The position numbers and the translations under genes were made by a program. The notes under the pieces are model-generated. The model searched no databases. It saw only the letters and a program-made list of their open reading frames with translations, and was not told the DNA's origin. Below, piece by piece: positions 16,503 through 23,820 of a stretch of DNA of 64,000 nt. Position 1 is the first letter of the stretch. Each line of letters starts with the position of its first letter. The DNA is from an uncultured Eubacteriales bacterium. GTDB taxonomy: Bacteria; Bacillota; Clostridia; Oscillospirales; Oscillospiraceae. Location of the stretch: NCBI GenBank assembly GCA_900543625.1, contig UQSF01000002.1, positions 1 to 64,000 of the forward strand, in the 5' to 3' direction.

Positions 16503-17744
16503 TTATTCGCCGAAATCGAGCACGCGGCGCATGCGGATGAGCGTCAGGCGGTTGCGGATGGCAGCCGAAACGCTGAGCATATCCTCCGACAGGGCCGGGT
16601 CGATACCGATCTGTTCGGGCTTGTAGAACGCGCCGAGCTTCTCGCACAGGGCAGCAAGCTCCTCGGCCGAGGGGATCTCGGCGATGATGGCGCGGATCTC
16701 GTCCCAGTGGTCGACGATGTTCTGCGGATCAAAGGTGCCGAGCACGTCGTTCTCGTTCTCCTTCATGATGCCGTCGGCGAGATTGCCGAATTTCTCGTCC
16801 ACCCATGCGCGGGTCAGGGGCTCGAAGGGCTTGGCCTTCGGCGTCGGGAGCGAGGCAAGGTAATGGTACTCCTTGGCGCACAGGTACGTGCCCACACCGA
16901 CGCACTGGCCGTGCATGCCGTGGGCATTTTCAAACCGCGGCGGCTTCATCTCCACAAGGTGCGCCATCAGGTGCTCGGCGCCGGAGGCGGCGCGGGAGTG
17001 GTTGAGCAGCTGCATGGTCAGGCCGGAGATCATCTGCGCCATGGTCATGGCCTCAAAGTCCGGCTTGCCGCCGGCCGCCATATCATCGGCAGCCTTGCGC
17101 ATAATGGTCAGCGCCTCCTCGGCGAGATCGGCGACCATGGGGCAATAATACTCGCCCGAGACAAGGTGTGCGATCTTCCAGTCCGCGAGCGAAATGTACT
17201 TTGCCAGAATGTCCGAAATGCCGCTCACAGTCAGCCACAGGGGCGCACCGGAGACCACGTTCAGGTCGCAGACGACGAGCGCCGCAGCCTGCATGGGGAT
17301 GGACTTTTTCTGACCGTCGATGATGATCGAGCAGATGTTGGCCGTAAAGCCGTCGGAGCTCGCAAGCGTCGGCACGGCGACGAGCGGGATGCCGAGATGG
17401 TAGGCCGGGTAGCGGCCGAAGTCCATGATCGTGCCGGAGCCGACCGCGACGATCACGTCCGGATGGTCGAGCTGGCGCATCATGTCCTCGATCATGCCCT
17501 TTTCGGAGTGCAGGCCCTCGGCGTTGAGGACGATCTCCTGATCGGCGCGCACATGCTTGAGCGTCGGAAGGTTATACGTGTTCGTGTCATAGATGACAGT
17601 GCGCTTTCCGGTCAGGCCGACCTCGTCCATATACTGGTCGAACTTGTCGAGCGCGTCATACTCCACGACGACCTTCTTCGTCTCCAGGGTGTGCTCGCGG
17701 CCGCACTTACAAGGGCCGATATACTTGCTGCAATCGAGAATCAT
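16503..17744 (-). CDS. sn-glycerol-1-phosphate dehydrogenase (AraM/EgsA-like)
   Basis: This 413-residue member of the metal-dependent dehydroquinate synthase-like / GldA superfamily most resembles bacterial AraM, which reduces dihydroxyacetone phosphate to glycerol-1-phosphate. Visible are the nucleotide site VAVGSGTIMDFGR near residue 98, PTLASSDGFT, and the metal-ligand regions SGAEHLMAHL and HGMHGQCVGVG. An N-terminal CSKYIGPCKCG segment with four cysteines is a notable extra. It has its own promoter and terminator. Glycerol dehydrogenase or another alcohol dehydrogenase activity is the alternative. Confidence 0.82.
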   Translation of the reverse strand: MILDCSKYIGPCKCGREHTLETKKVVVEYDALDKFDQYMDEVGLTGKRTVIYDTNTYNLPTLKHVRADQEIVLNAEGLHSEKGMIEDMMRQLDHPDVIVAVGSGTIMDFGRYPAYHLGIPLVAVPTLASSDGFTANICSIIIDGQKKSIPMQAAALVVCDLNVVSGAPLWLTVSGISDILAKYISLADWKIAHLVSGEYYCPMVADLAEEALTIMRKAADDMAAGGKPDFEAMTMAQMISGLTMQLLNHSRAASGAEHLMAHLVEMKPPRFENAHGMHGQCVGVGTYLCAKEYHYLASLPTPKAKPFEPLTRAWVDEKFGNLADGIMKENENDVLGTFDPQNIVDHWDEIRAIIAEIPSAEELAALCEKLGAFYKPEQIGIDPALSEDMLSVSAAIRNRLTLIRMRRVLDFGE

Positions 17745-18054
17745 GCAAAAATCGCTCCTATCTAAAGATTGAATTTCCGTTTACCAGCATATTGATTTTT
17801 CGCGCCAAAGTCAAGCCCCGCAGCAGAATAACCGGTTCAAAATACAGAAAACGTTCCATTTTTGTTTTTGATAAAAATCGTTCATTCAAAACTTTAAGGG
17901 TCCGCGCGAATGTTAACGGTTGCAAAACGCATGCACGGGGTGTAAGATGACAAAGTCACTTTTCACTTTACACAGATTTTAAGTGCATTTTACATTTCGG
18001 CGAGCTTTTCGCCTTTTTCAAAAGCTATTCTTTCTATCCGGACGGTGATTTTTT
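17745..18054. other. divergent intergenic region
   Basis: 310 AT-rich bases between the divergent G1P dehydrogenase and PAP2 genes. The left part holds the minus-strand promoter at 17786-17814. Around 17940-17973 an imperfect inverted repeat (GTGTAAGATGA against TCACTTTACAC) could be an operator. No plus-strand promoter was clear, and the PAP2 ribosome site is weak (GGTGA). Confidence 0.5.
17786..17814 (-). promoter_or_regulatory. promoter of the G1P dehydrogenase gene
   Basis: TTGACT, a 17-base spacer and TATGCT, 42 bases upstream of the start. Confidence 0.7.
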
Positions 18055-18717
18055 ATGGAACTGACTGCGATCGCGCAATGGCTCAACACGGCCTTTGCGG
18101 GCTATGACTACACCATTTTGCAGACGCTGCACAGTTTGGCCGGTACGGCAGGCGGGGTTTTTACGCCGCTGTGCCGAGCCATCACGCTGCTGGGTGAGAA
18201 GGGCATTGTCTTTCTCGCGCTCGGCGTCGCGCTGATGCTCTTTCCCAAGACGCGCAAGATGGGTGTGTGCATCTTCGGTGCCGTGTGCTGCGGTGCGCTC
18301 ATCACGAACTTCTGGCTCAAGGACTTCGTCGCCCGGCCGCGCCCGCTGACGGTGGAACCTTTCCGCACCTGGTGGCAGGCTGCCGGCGCGTATGCCGAGA
18401 GCGAATACTCCTTCCCCTCCGGCCATGTCACAGCCGCGATGGCCGGTGTGACCGCGCTCGTGCTCACGGGCAAAAAGCCCGCGCGCTACTGGGCGTTTCT
18501 GTTTGTGCCGGTGATGGGTTTTGCGCGCAACTACCTCATGGCGCACTACCCGTCCGACGTGCTCGGCGCAATGATCGTCGGTCTGGTCGCAGCCACGATC
18601 GCCTATGCGATCACGCTGCTCATTTACCGCATCGTGTCCGCGCACCCGGACAACGGCTTTTGCCGCTTCGTCCTGCACGGCGGCATCGGCAGCAAAAAAG
18701 ACCGGCAGGCCGCCTGA
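18055..18717 (+). CDS. PAP2 superfamily membrane phosphatase
   Basis: The 220-residue polytopic membrane protein (about five to six hydrophobic segments) has all three PAP2 motifs: KDFVARPRP (about residues 88-96), SFPSGH (about 122-127) and ARNYLMAHYPSD (about 159-170). Family members dephosphorylate undecaprenyl pyrophosphate or phosphatidic acid at the outer membrane face. An undecaprenyl-PP phosphatase (BcrC-like) or lipid phosphatase role is inferred; sequence alone does not decide. It is a single-gene plus-strand unit ending at a strong hairpin. Confidence 0.9.
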   Translation: MELTAIAQWLNTAFAGYDYTILQTLHSLAGTAGGVFTPLCRAITLLGEKGIVFLALGVALMLFPKTRKMGVCIFGAVCCGALITNFWLKDFVARPRPLTVEPFRTWWQAAGAYAESEYSFPSGHVTAAMAGVTALVLTGKKPARYWAFLFVPVMGFARNYLMAHYPSDVLGAMIVGLVAATIAYAITLLIYRIVSAHPDNGFCRFVLHGGIGSKKDRQAA

Positions 18718-18734
18718 GTCTGCCGGAAGAAAGA

Positions 18735-18764
18735 GCCCGCCCCGCACGGCTGTGCGGGGCGGGC
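18735..18764. terminator. bidirectional terminator
   Basis: A perfect 13-bp GC stem (GCCCGCCCCGCAC/GTGCGGGGCGGGC) with a 4-base loop lies between the convergent PAP2 and iron alcohol dehydrogenase genes. T tracts are poor on both sides. Confidence 0.75.
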
Positions 18765-18776
18765 CTTGCTATGCTC

Positions 18777-20012
18777 TTATGCTTCGGCGGGCGGATTCTC
18801 CGCGGCCTTGGCGCGGATATCATCGATGACCTTGCGGCAGCGCGCAGCGTTGTACACGACCGGCACGGGATAGTTGGGGTTGGCCTCGGCCAGCGCCCAA
18901 TCGATGATCTGCGGGATGTCGGCTTCCTGAATGAAGTCGAAGCCCTTCGGGATGCCCATGCGCTCGTTCATGGCATAGATCTCCGCGATAAAGGCCTGCG
19001 CCTTCTCGGCGTCCGTGCCGTCGGTCTTGACGCCGGCGATCTCGCTCAGGCGCGCAAGTTTCGGATATACGGCCGCACCGTAGTCCTCCAGGACGATCGG
19101 CAGGATGACTGCATTGGCCAGACCGTGCGGGGTGTTATACAGACCGCCGAGCGTGTGCGCGATGGCGTGCACGTTGCCGACGCCCGCGCGGGAGAACGCG
19201 AAGCCTGCCTTGAAGGCGGCGATCATCATGTTCTCGCGGACCTTGAGATCCTCGCCGTGCTGATACGCCAGCTCGAGATTATCGAAGATGAGCTTGACAG
19301 CCTCTTCGGCGAGGCGCAGACTCTCCTTGGTGTTATACGTCCAGCTGATGTACGCCTCGATCGCGTGGGTAAGCGCGTCCATACCGGTGGTCGCGGTCGT
19401 GCGCGGCGGCAGGCCGACGGTCAGCTCCGGGTCAAGAATGGCGTACAGCGGCATGAGCTTGAGATCCATGAGCGCGTACTTGTGGTGCGTCTCGCTGTCG
19501 GTGATGACGGCGGCGATCGTCGTCTCACTGCCGGTGCCGGACGTCGTCGGAATGGCGACGATCGGCGGCACGGTCTTGCCGACACGCATGACGCCGGCCA
19601 TGTCGTTGCAGCTCTTTTTCGGGCAGGCAACGCGGGCAGCCGCACCCTTGGTCGCGTCCATCGGGCTGCCGCCGCCGAGAGCGACAAAGCCGCTGCAGCC
19701 GGTCTCCACGTACTGCGCACGGATCTTCTCGACCGTGGTCACAGAGGGGTTGGCCTCGACCTCGCTGAACACCTCGTAGGGCATACCAGCCTCCTCGAGC
19801 GCAGCAAACAGCTTCGGTCCGAGCGACTTGACCACGTGCGAACCGGTGACGACCATGACCTTTTCCACACCGCACTTGCCGAGCACGTCCGGTACCTGTT
19901 TAAGACAGCCGGCGCCGGAGAGCACGATCGGCTTGCGCCAATGCAGGCAGCGCATACCGATGTCAAACACCTGCTGGTAGGTGCGGTAATAAGCTTTTTT
20001 CAATCCATCCAT
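18777..20012 (-). CDS. iron-containing alcohol dehydrogenase
   Basis: The 411-residue group III NAD(P)-dependent dehydrogenase carries the dinucleotide motif LGGGSPMDATK near residue 103 and PTTSGTGSE. The iron ligands lie in TGMDALTHAIEAY and GNVHAIAHTLGGLYNTPHG, and the required Asp and His residues are all present. Typical substrates are butanol/propanediol-type alcohols and aldehydes in fermentation; the exact one cannot be assigned. It has its own promoter and no operon partner. Confidence 0.93.
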   Translation of the reverse strand: MDGLKKAYYRTYQQVFDIGMRCLHWRKPIVLSGAGCLKQVPDVLGKCGVEKVMVVTGSHVVKSLGPKLFAALEEAGMPYEVFSEVEANPSVTTVEKIRAQYVETGCSGFVALGGGSPMDATKGAAARVACPKKSCNDMAGVMRVGKTVPPIVAIPTTSGTGSETTIAAVITDSETHHKYALMDLKLMPLYAILDPELTVGLPPRTTATTGMDALTHAIEAYISWTYNTKESLRLAEEAVKLIFDNLELAYQHGEDLKVRENMMIAAFKAGFAFSRAGVGNVHAIAHTLGGLYNTPHGLANAVILPIVLEDYGAAVYPKLARLSEIAGVKTDGTDAEKAQAFIAEIYAMNERMGIPKGFDFIQEADIPQIIDWALAEANPNYPVPVVYNAARCRKVIDDIRAKAAENPPAEA

Positions 20013-20068
20013 AATGTGTTTCCTTCCCTCCGCCGCACCGGCGGATCTATCAATTTTCCATCCCTCTT

Positions 20069-20096
20069 ATACTACTGATTTGCAGGAATTTGTCAA
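20069..20096 (-). promoter_or_regulatory. promoter of the iron alcohol dehydrogenase gene
   Basis: A perfect TTGACA at 20091-20096 is followed after 16 bases by TAGTAT (or after 19 bases by TATAAG), about 55 bases upstream of the start. Confidence 0.6.
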
Positions 20097-20139
20097 GCGC
20101 TTTGTGTAAAAGATGACAATCCTTCCGTTCACCCGCACA

Positions 20140-21537
20140 TCAGAGCATATCCGCGAGCCTGCGCCCCATGAGCACGCCCATGGCCGAGGCCATCATCAGG
20201 CCGCGCGTCCAGCCGGAGGAGTCACCCAGGCAGTGCAGACCGGGGATGTTCGTGTTGAGCGCGTCGTCCATGGCGATGCGGTTGCTGTAAAACTTCAGCT
20301 CCGGGGAATACAGCAGCGTCTCATAGGCGGCGAAGCCGGGCACGACCTCATCCATGGCCTTGATGAAGTTGATGATGTTGAGCATGGCGCGGTACGGCAT
20401 GGCAGACGTGATGTCGCCAGCGACGGCGTCCGGCAGTGTGGGACGGACGTTCGACTGCGCGAGCTCCTTCTGCCACGTGCGCTTGCCGTCGAGGATATCG
20501 CCGAAGCGCTGCACCATGATGTGCCCCGCGCCGAGCATATTCGTCAGCTCACCAACCTTCTGCGCGTAGGCGATCGGCTGGTTGAACGGCACGGAGAAAT
20601 TATGCGAGCAGAGGATCGCCACGTTCGTGTTGGGCGACTTGAGCTCCTTATACGCATGACCGTTGACGACGGCGAGATCGTTGTCGTAGTTTTCCTGCGA
20701 GACGAAGCCGCCGGGGTTCTGGCAGAACGTGCGCACCTTGTTCTTAAACGGTGCGGGATAGCCGATGAGCTTCGACTCATAGAGCACGCGGTTGACAGAC
20801 TCCATGACCTCATTGCGCACCTCGACGCGCACGCCGATATCGACCGTTCCGGGCTTGTGCTCCACACCGTGCTCGAGGCAGACCTTTTCCAGCCAGTCCG
20901 CGCCGCGGCGGCCGGTGGCGATGACGGTGTGTCTGGCCTCGATGGTATAGTCCTGGTGCCCATCGTGCGCCACGACACCGCAGCAGCGCCCGTCGCGCAC
21001 GATGACATCCTCGCACGTGCAGCCGAAGAGCATCTCCACACCGTGCTCGCGCAGGTAGTTTTCAATACCGAGATACACCTCGTGTGCCTTTTCCGTGCCG
21101 AGGTGACGGATCGGGCAGTCGACCAGACGCAGGCCCGCACGGATGGCACGTGTGCGGATCTGCTTGACCTCCTCCGTGTTCTCCAGCCCCTCGACGTGCT
21201 CGTCCGCGCCGAATTCGAGATAGATGCCGTCGGCATAATCAATGAGTTCCTGTGCCTTCTGCTCGCCGACAAGCGTAGGCAGGTCACCGCCGACATCGCT
21301 GCACAGCGAGAGCTTCCCGTCCGAAAATGCGCCCGCGCCGGAGAATCCGGTCGTGATGTGGCAGTACGGCTTGCAGTTCATGCACTTGCCGGTCTTAGCT
21401 TTCGGGCAGCGGCGGTTTTCAATGGCCTGTCCCTGCTCGATCATGACGATCTTCTCCGGAGCGCCGCGGCGCAGCAGCTCCAGCGCCGTGAAAATACCGG
21501 CAGGACCGGCGCCGACGATAACAACATCTGCGTTCAT
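20140..21537 (-). CDS. NAD(P)/FAD-dependent oxidoreductase (COG2509-like)
   Basis: The 465-residue flavoprotein begins MNADVVIVGAGPAGIFTA, a Rossmann FAD site, and continues with a conserved GFSGAGAFSDGKL segment, a second dinucleotide-type ATGRRGADW, and a C-terminal LHCLGDSSGWTRGLMMA FAD-closing motif. These match the uncharacterised FAD-dependent dehydrogenase group. AAGGAGG lies 9 bases before the ATG at 21537. An open frame continues upstream for 75 codons but runs through tRNA-Gly and its terminator, so that extension is rejected. CNPKC-like cysteines (GKCMNCKPYC) near residue 60 could hold a cluster. Reaction unknown. Confidence 0.9.
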   Translation of the reverse strand: MNADVVIVGAGPAGIFTALELLRRGAPEKIVMIEQGQAIENRRCPKAKTGKCMNCKPYCHITTGFSGAGAFSDGKLSLCSDVGGDLPTLVGEQKAQELIDYADGIYLEFGADEHVEGLENTEEVKQIRTRAIRAGLRLVDCPIRHLGTEKAHEVYLGIENYLREHGVEMLFGCTCEDVIVRDGRCCGVVAHDGHQDYTIEARHTVIATGRRGADWLEKVCLEHGVEHKPGTVDIGVRVEVRNEVMESVNRVLYESKLIGYPAPFKNKVRTFCQNPGGFVSQENYDNDLAVVNGHAYKELKSPNTNVAILCSHNFSVPFNQPIAYAQKVGELTNMLGAGHIMVQRFGDILDGKRTWQKELAQSNVRPTLPDAVAGDITSAMPYRAMLNIINFIKAMDEVVPGFAAYETLLYSPELKFYSNRIAMDDALNTNIPGLHCLGDSSGWTRGLMMASAMGVLMGRRLADML

Positions 21538-21616
21538 GAAGGGTTCCTCCTTAATTTGATCCGATCGGTGTTTGTGATCCGTTCCTTGATATCCACGTGC
21601 TGCGGACGCAGCAAAG

Positions 21617-21657
21617 CACAGCAAAAACACCGCACTTCGTGCGGTGTTTTTGCTGTG
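21617..21657 (-). terminator. intrinsic terminator of tRNA-Gly
   Basis: A perfect 19-bp stem (inner part ACACCGCAC/GTGCGGTGT) with loop TTC includes A and T tracts on its flanks. It separates tRNA-Gly from the flavoprotein gene on the same strand. Confidence 0.9.
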
Positions 21658-21671
21658 TGTGGTTCTCAATC

Positions 21672-21747
21672 TGGAGCGGGCAACGAGATTCGAACTCGCT
21701 ACCTCCACCTTGGCAAGGTGGCGCTCTGCCAAATGAGCTATGCCCGC
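21672..21747 (-). tRNA. tRNA-Gly (anticodon GCC)
   Basis: Full cloverleaf on the minus strand. The acceptor GCGGGCA pairs with TGCCCGC, the anticodon stem CCACC/GGTGG encloses TTGCCAA with anticodon GCC, and the T loop is TTCGAAT. CCA is encoded. Total 76 bases. Confidence 0.96.
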
Positions 21748-21767
21748 ATTTCGTGAATGCAAGCGTT

Positions 21768-21795
21768 ATTGTACCACAAAAAGACGGCTTGTCAA
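21768..21795 (-). promoter_or_regulatory. promoter of tRNA-Gly
   Basis: A perfect TTGACA, a 16-base spacer and TACAAT, ending about 20 bases before the tRNA. Confidence 0.85.
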
Positions 21796-21827
21796 GCGTT
21801 TTTTCTCTTTTTTCTGATTTTATCGTG

Positions 21828-22934
21828 TCAGAGCTTCTCGCCCTCGTGCCAGATGAACGACTGCGCCGCGCACGTCGGACAGCTGTCAGCCGACCACTGG
21901 TAGGTACCGCGCATGCTCTCGTCGCTGCGCAGCCACAGCGTCTCCGACTGCATGGACAGGTCGAGATGATAGTAATTTCCGTTGACCTGCACCACGTTCC
22001 AGCAGCGGTCAATGCCCTGGAAGCGGCCGCTCACGACCTGACACGGAATGTTGAGCGCGTCGCACACCGCCTTGTATGCCATGGCCAGCGCGCAGCTGTC
22101 GCCCGAGCCGTTGACGAGTGCGTCATAGGCGGTGCGCACGGTCGTTGTGCGCTGCTCACAGGCACGCATGACGACGAAGGCCGCCTGCAGCGGTGTCTCC
22201 TTCTCCCCTGCCGTGAGCGAAGAGATCAGCGTGCGCACACGGCCGTCAAGCTGTGTGCGGCGGTCATTGACCACGGACGCACCAAGGTCATAGTGCAGCG
22301 TGACGCCGAAGATCTTCTGGCTGCTGCCGCCGCTGTAGACCGTGACGTCGATGACCGGGAGATCCACCACGAGCTGCGGCTGATTCAGGCACGCCGAGCG
22401 CACAAGCGCCGCGACGTCGCCCGTTTCGAGCGTGCTGGTGCTGATCTGGATGGCAAACTGCGTCCGCTGCCGGTCGAGCGCATCGACCACGCAGTCGAGG
22501 ATGCTCTTTTGCGTCTGGGCGCTGTAGATGGAGCGCACCTCGCTCTCCGGCCGGTTGTAGGCGATCGTGATACTCGCCTCGCAGTAGGCGACCACCTGCT
22601 CGGTCTCATAGGTGACGCTGTCGATGCAGTACGCGCCGATGGCCGTGCCGGTGCGCAGCTCCTCGCAGGCGGCGGCCAGATCGTCGGCAATGATGCCGTC
22701 ATAGTCGCCGAAGGCCAGCACGAACGAGCGCTCGTACTGTGCAGCCATCGCATTGAGCGCGCGCATGAGACCCGCATAGTTGCGGATCTGCGTGGTGTCA
22801 GCATCCGTCAGCAGATTCGACGGCTCCTCATACGGGCGCACCGACAGATACTCCTTGTCAAACACGGACGTGCATCCGCACAGCGACACCAGCAGTGCCG
22901 CCAGCAGGATGCCGGTGATGCAGCGTTTGCGCAT
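21828..22934 (-). CDS. transglutaminase-fold lipoprotein with altered triad
   Basis: The 368-residue exported lipoprotein has the signal MRKRCITGILLAALLVSLCG with lipobox LCGC (modified Cys 21). A middle region of repeated strand-helix elements (about 60-230) resembles no domain I can name. The C-terminal part (about 245-330) has the transglutaminase-like core GDSCALA, CQVVSGRF, RCWNVVQVNGNYYHLD. Cys281 and Asp325 occupy catalytic positions, but the usual His before WN is Cys311. It may be inactive or a binding protein. Twelve bases follow yitT, so it ends the parE-parC-yitT operon. Confidence 0.78.
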   Translation of the reverse strand: MRKRCITGILLAALLVSLCGCTSVFDKEYLSVRPYEEPSNLLTDADTTQIRNYAGLMRALNAMAAQYERSFVLAFGDYDGIIADDLAAACEELRTGTAIGAYCIDSVTYETEQVVAYCEASITIAYNRPESEVRSIYSAQTQKSILDCVVDALDRQRTQFAIQISTSTLETGDVAALVRSACLNQPQLVVDLPVIDVTVYSGGSSQKIFGVTLHYDLGASVVNDRRTQLDGRVRTLISSLTAGEKETPLQAAFVVMRACEQRTTTVRTAYDALVNGSGDSCALAMAYKAVCDALNIPCQVVSGRFQGIDRCWNVVQVNGNYYHLDLSMQSETLWLRSDESMRGTYQWSADSCPTCAAQSFIWHEGEKL

Positions 22935-22946
22935 ACCCCGCTCCTT

Positions 22947-23810
22947 TCAATCGTCGCCGTAGATGTTTCCAAAGCCGCGGCCAAAGACGTCCTTGGCCTC
23001 GGACACGATGACAAATGCCTTTCCGTCCACCGAGCGCACGACCTCGCGCAGCTGCGCGATCTCCGGCCGCTTGACCACGCAGAGAATGACCTGCATCTCT
23101 CTGCCCGACCACGCGCCCTCGCCGTTGAGCAGCGTGACGCCGCGGCCCATCGTGCAGGTGATGGCGCTCTTGATCGCGCCGACGTTGCTGCTGATGATGT
23201 AGCACACCTCCGACACACCCGGCCCGTAGAGGACGAGGTTGACGACCTTCGAGCTGATGAACATCTCGATCATGGTGTACATGCAGCTGTCGTATTTCTT
23301 GAACAGGAACGCGAACGTCAGCACGACGAGCACGTTCATGCCGAACAGCAGCGTGCCGAAATTTATGTACGGGTAGCGCCGGCGCAGGATCTTGGCCAGA
23401 ATGTCCGTGCCGCCGCCGGTCGTGCCGGTGGTATAGATCAGGCCGTAGCCCGCGCCGTTGATGACGCCGCCGTAGACAGCGCCGAGCATCGGCTCATCCG
23501 TCGCGACAAGCTCGGTGATCGCAAGCAGGTCGATGAACACGGAGATCATCGCCATGACGCACAGCGCCAGAATGAGCCGGCGCGTGCCGAGCCGGTGCCG
23601 CCAGCCGAGACAGAAAATCGGGATATTGATGAGGATCGACAGCACGCCGACCGGGATGCGCGTCAGCAGATGGATGATCTGCGCGATGCCGGTCACGCCG
23701 CCGGAAACGATGCTGTTCGGGAAGGTGAAAAACTGAAACGCCGCGGCCACGAGCGCCGAGCCGACGATCAGCTTCATATAATCAAAAGCGGAAAAACGAT
23801 GCAGATCCAT
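22947..23810 (-). CDS. YitT family membrane protein
   Basis: The 287-residue protein has about five transmembrane helices in its first 190 residues (PNSIVSGGVTGIAQI is the family hallmark) and a cytosolic C-terminal DUF2179 domain with MGRGVTLLNGEGAWSG and VKRPEIAQLREVV. The transport or other function of the family is unknown. It starts 11 bases after the parC-like stop and is followed by the transglutaminase-fold lipoprotein, indicating cotranscription. Confidence 0.92.
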   Translation of the reverse strand: MDLHRFSAFDYMKLIVGSALVAAAFQFFTFPNSIVSGGVTGIAQIIHLLTRIPVGVLSILINIPIFCLGWRHRLGTRRLILALCVMAMISVFIDLLAITELVATDEPMLGAVYGGVINGAGYGLIYTTGTTGGGTDILAKILRRRYPYINFGTLLFGMNVLVVLTFAFLFKKYDSCMYTMIEMFISSKVVNLVLYGPGVSEVCYIISSNVGAIKSAITCTMGRGVTLLNGEGAWSGREMQVILCVVKRPEIAQLREVVRSVDGKAFVIVSEAKDVFGRGFGNIYGDD

Positions 23811-23820
23811 ATCTCTCTCC

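Noticed and set aside
14645..16540. A 631-codon plus-strand open frame opposite uvrB
   Set aside because: It is an antisense shadow produced by high third-position GC; the amino-acid composition (Arg, Val, His, Asp rich) is unlike a real protein.
21538..21762. N-terminal extension of the FAD-dependent oxidoreductase by 75 residues
   Set aside because: It translates through tRNA-Gly and its terminator, and the family start with AAGGAGG is at 21537.
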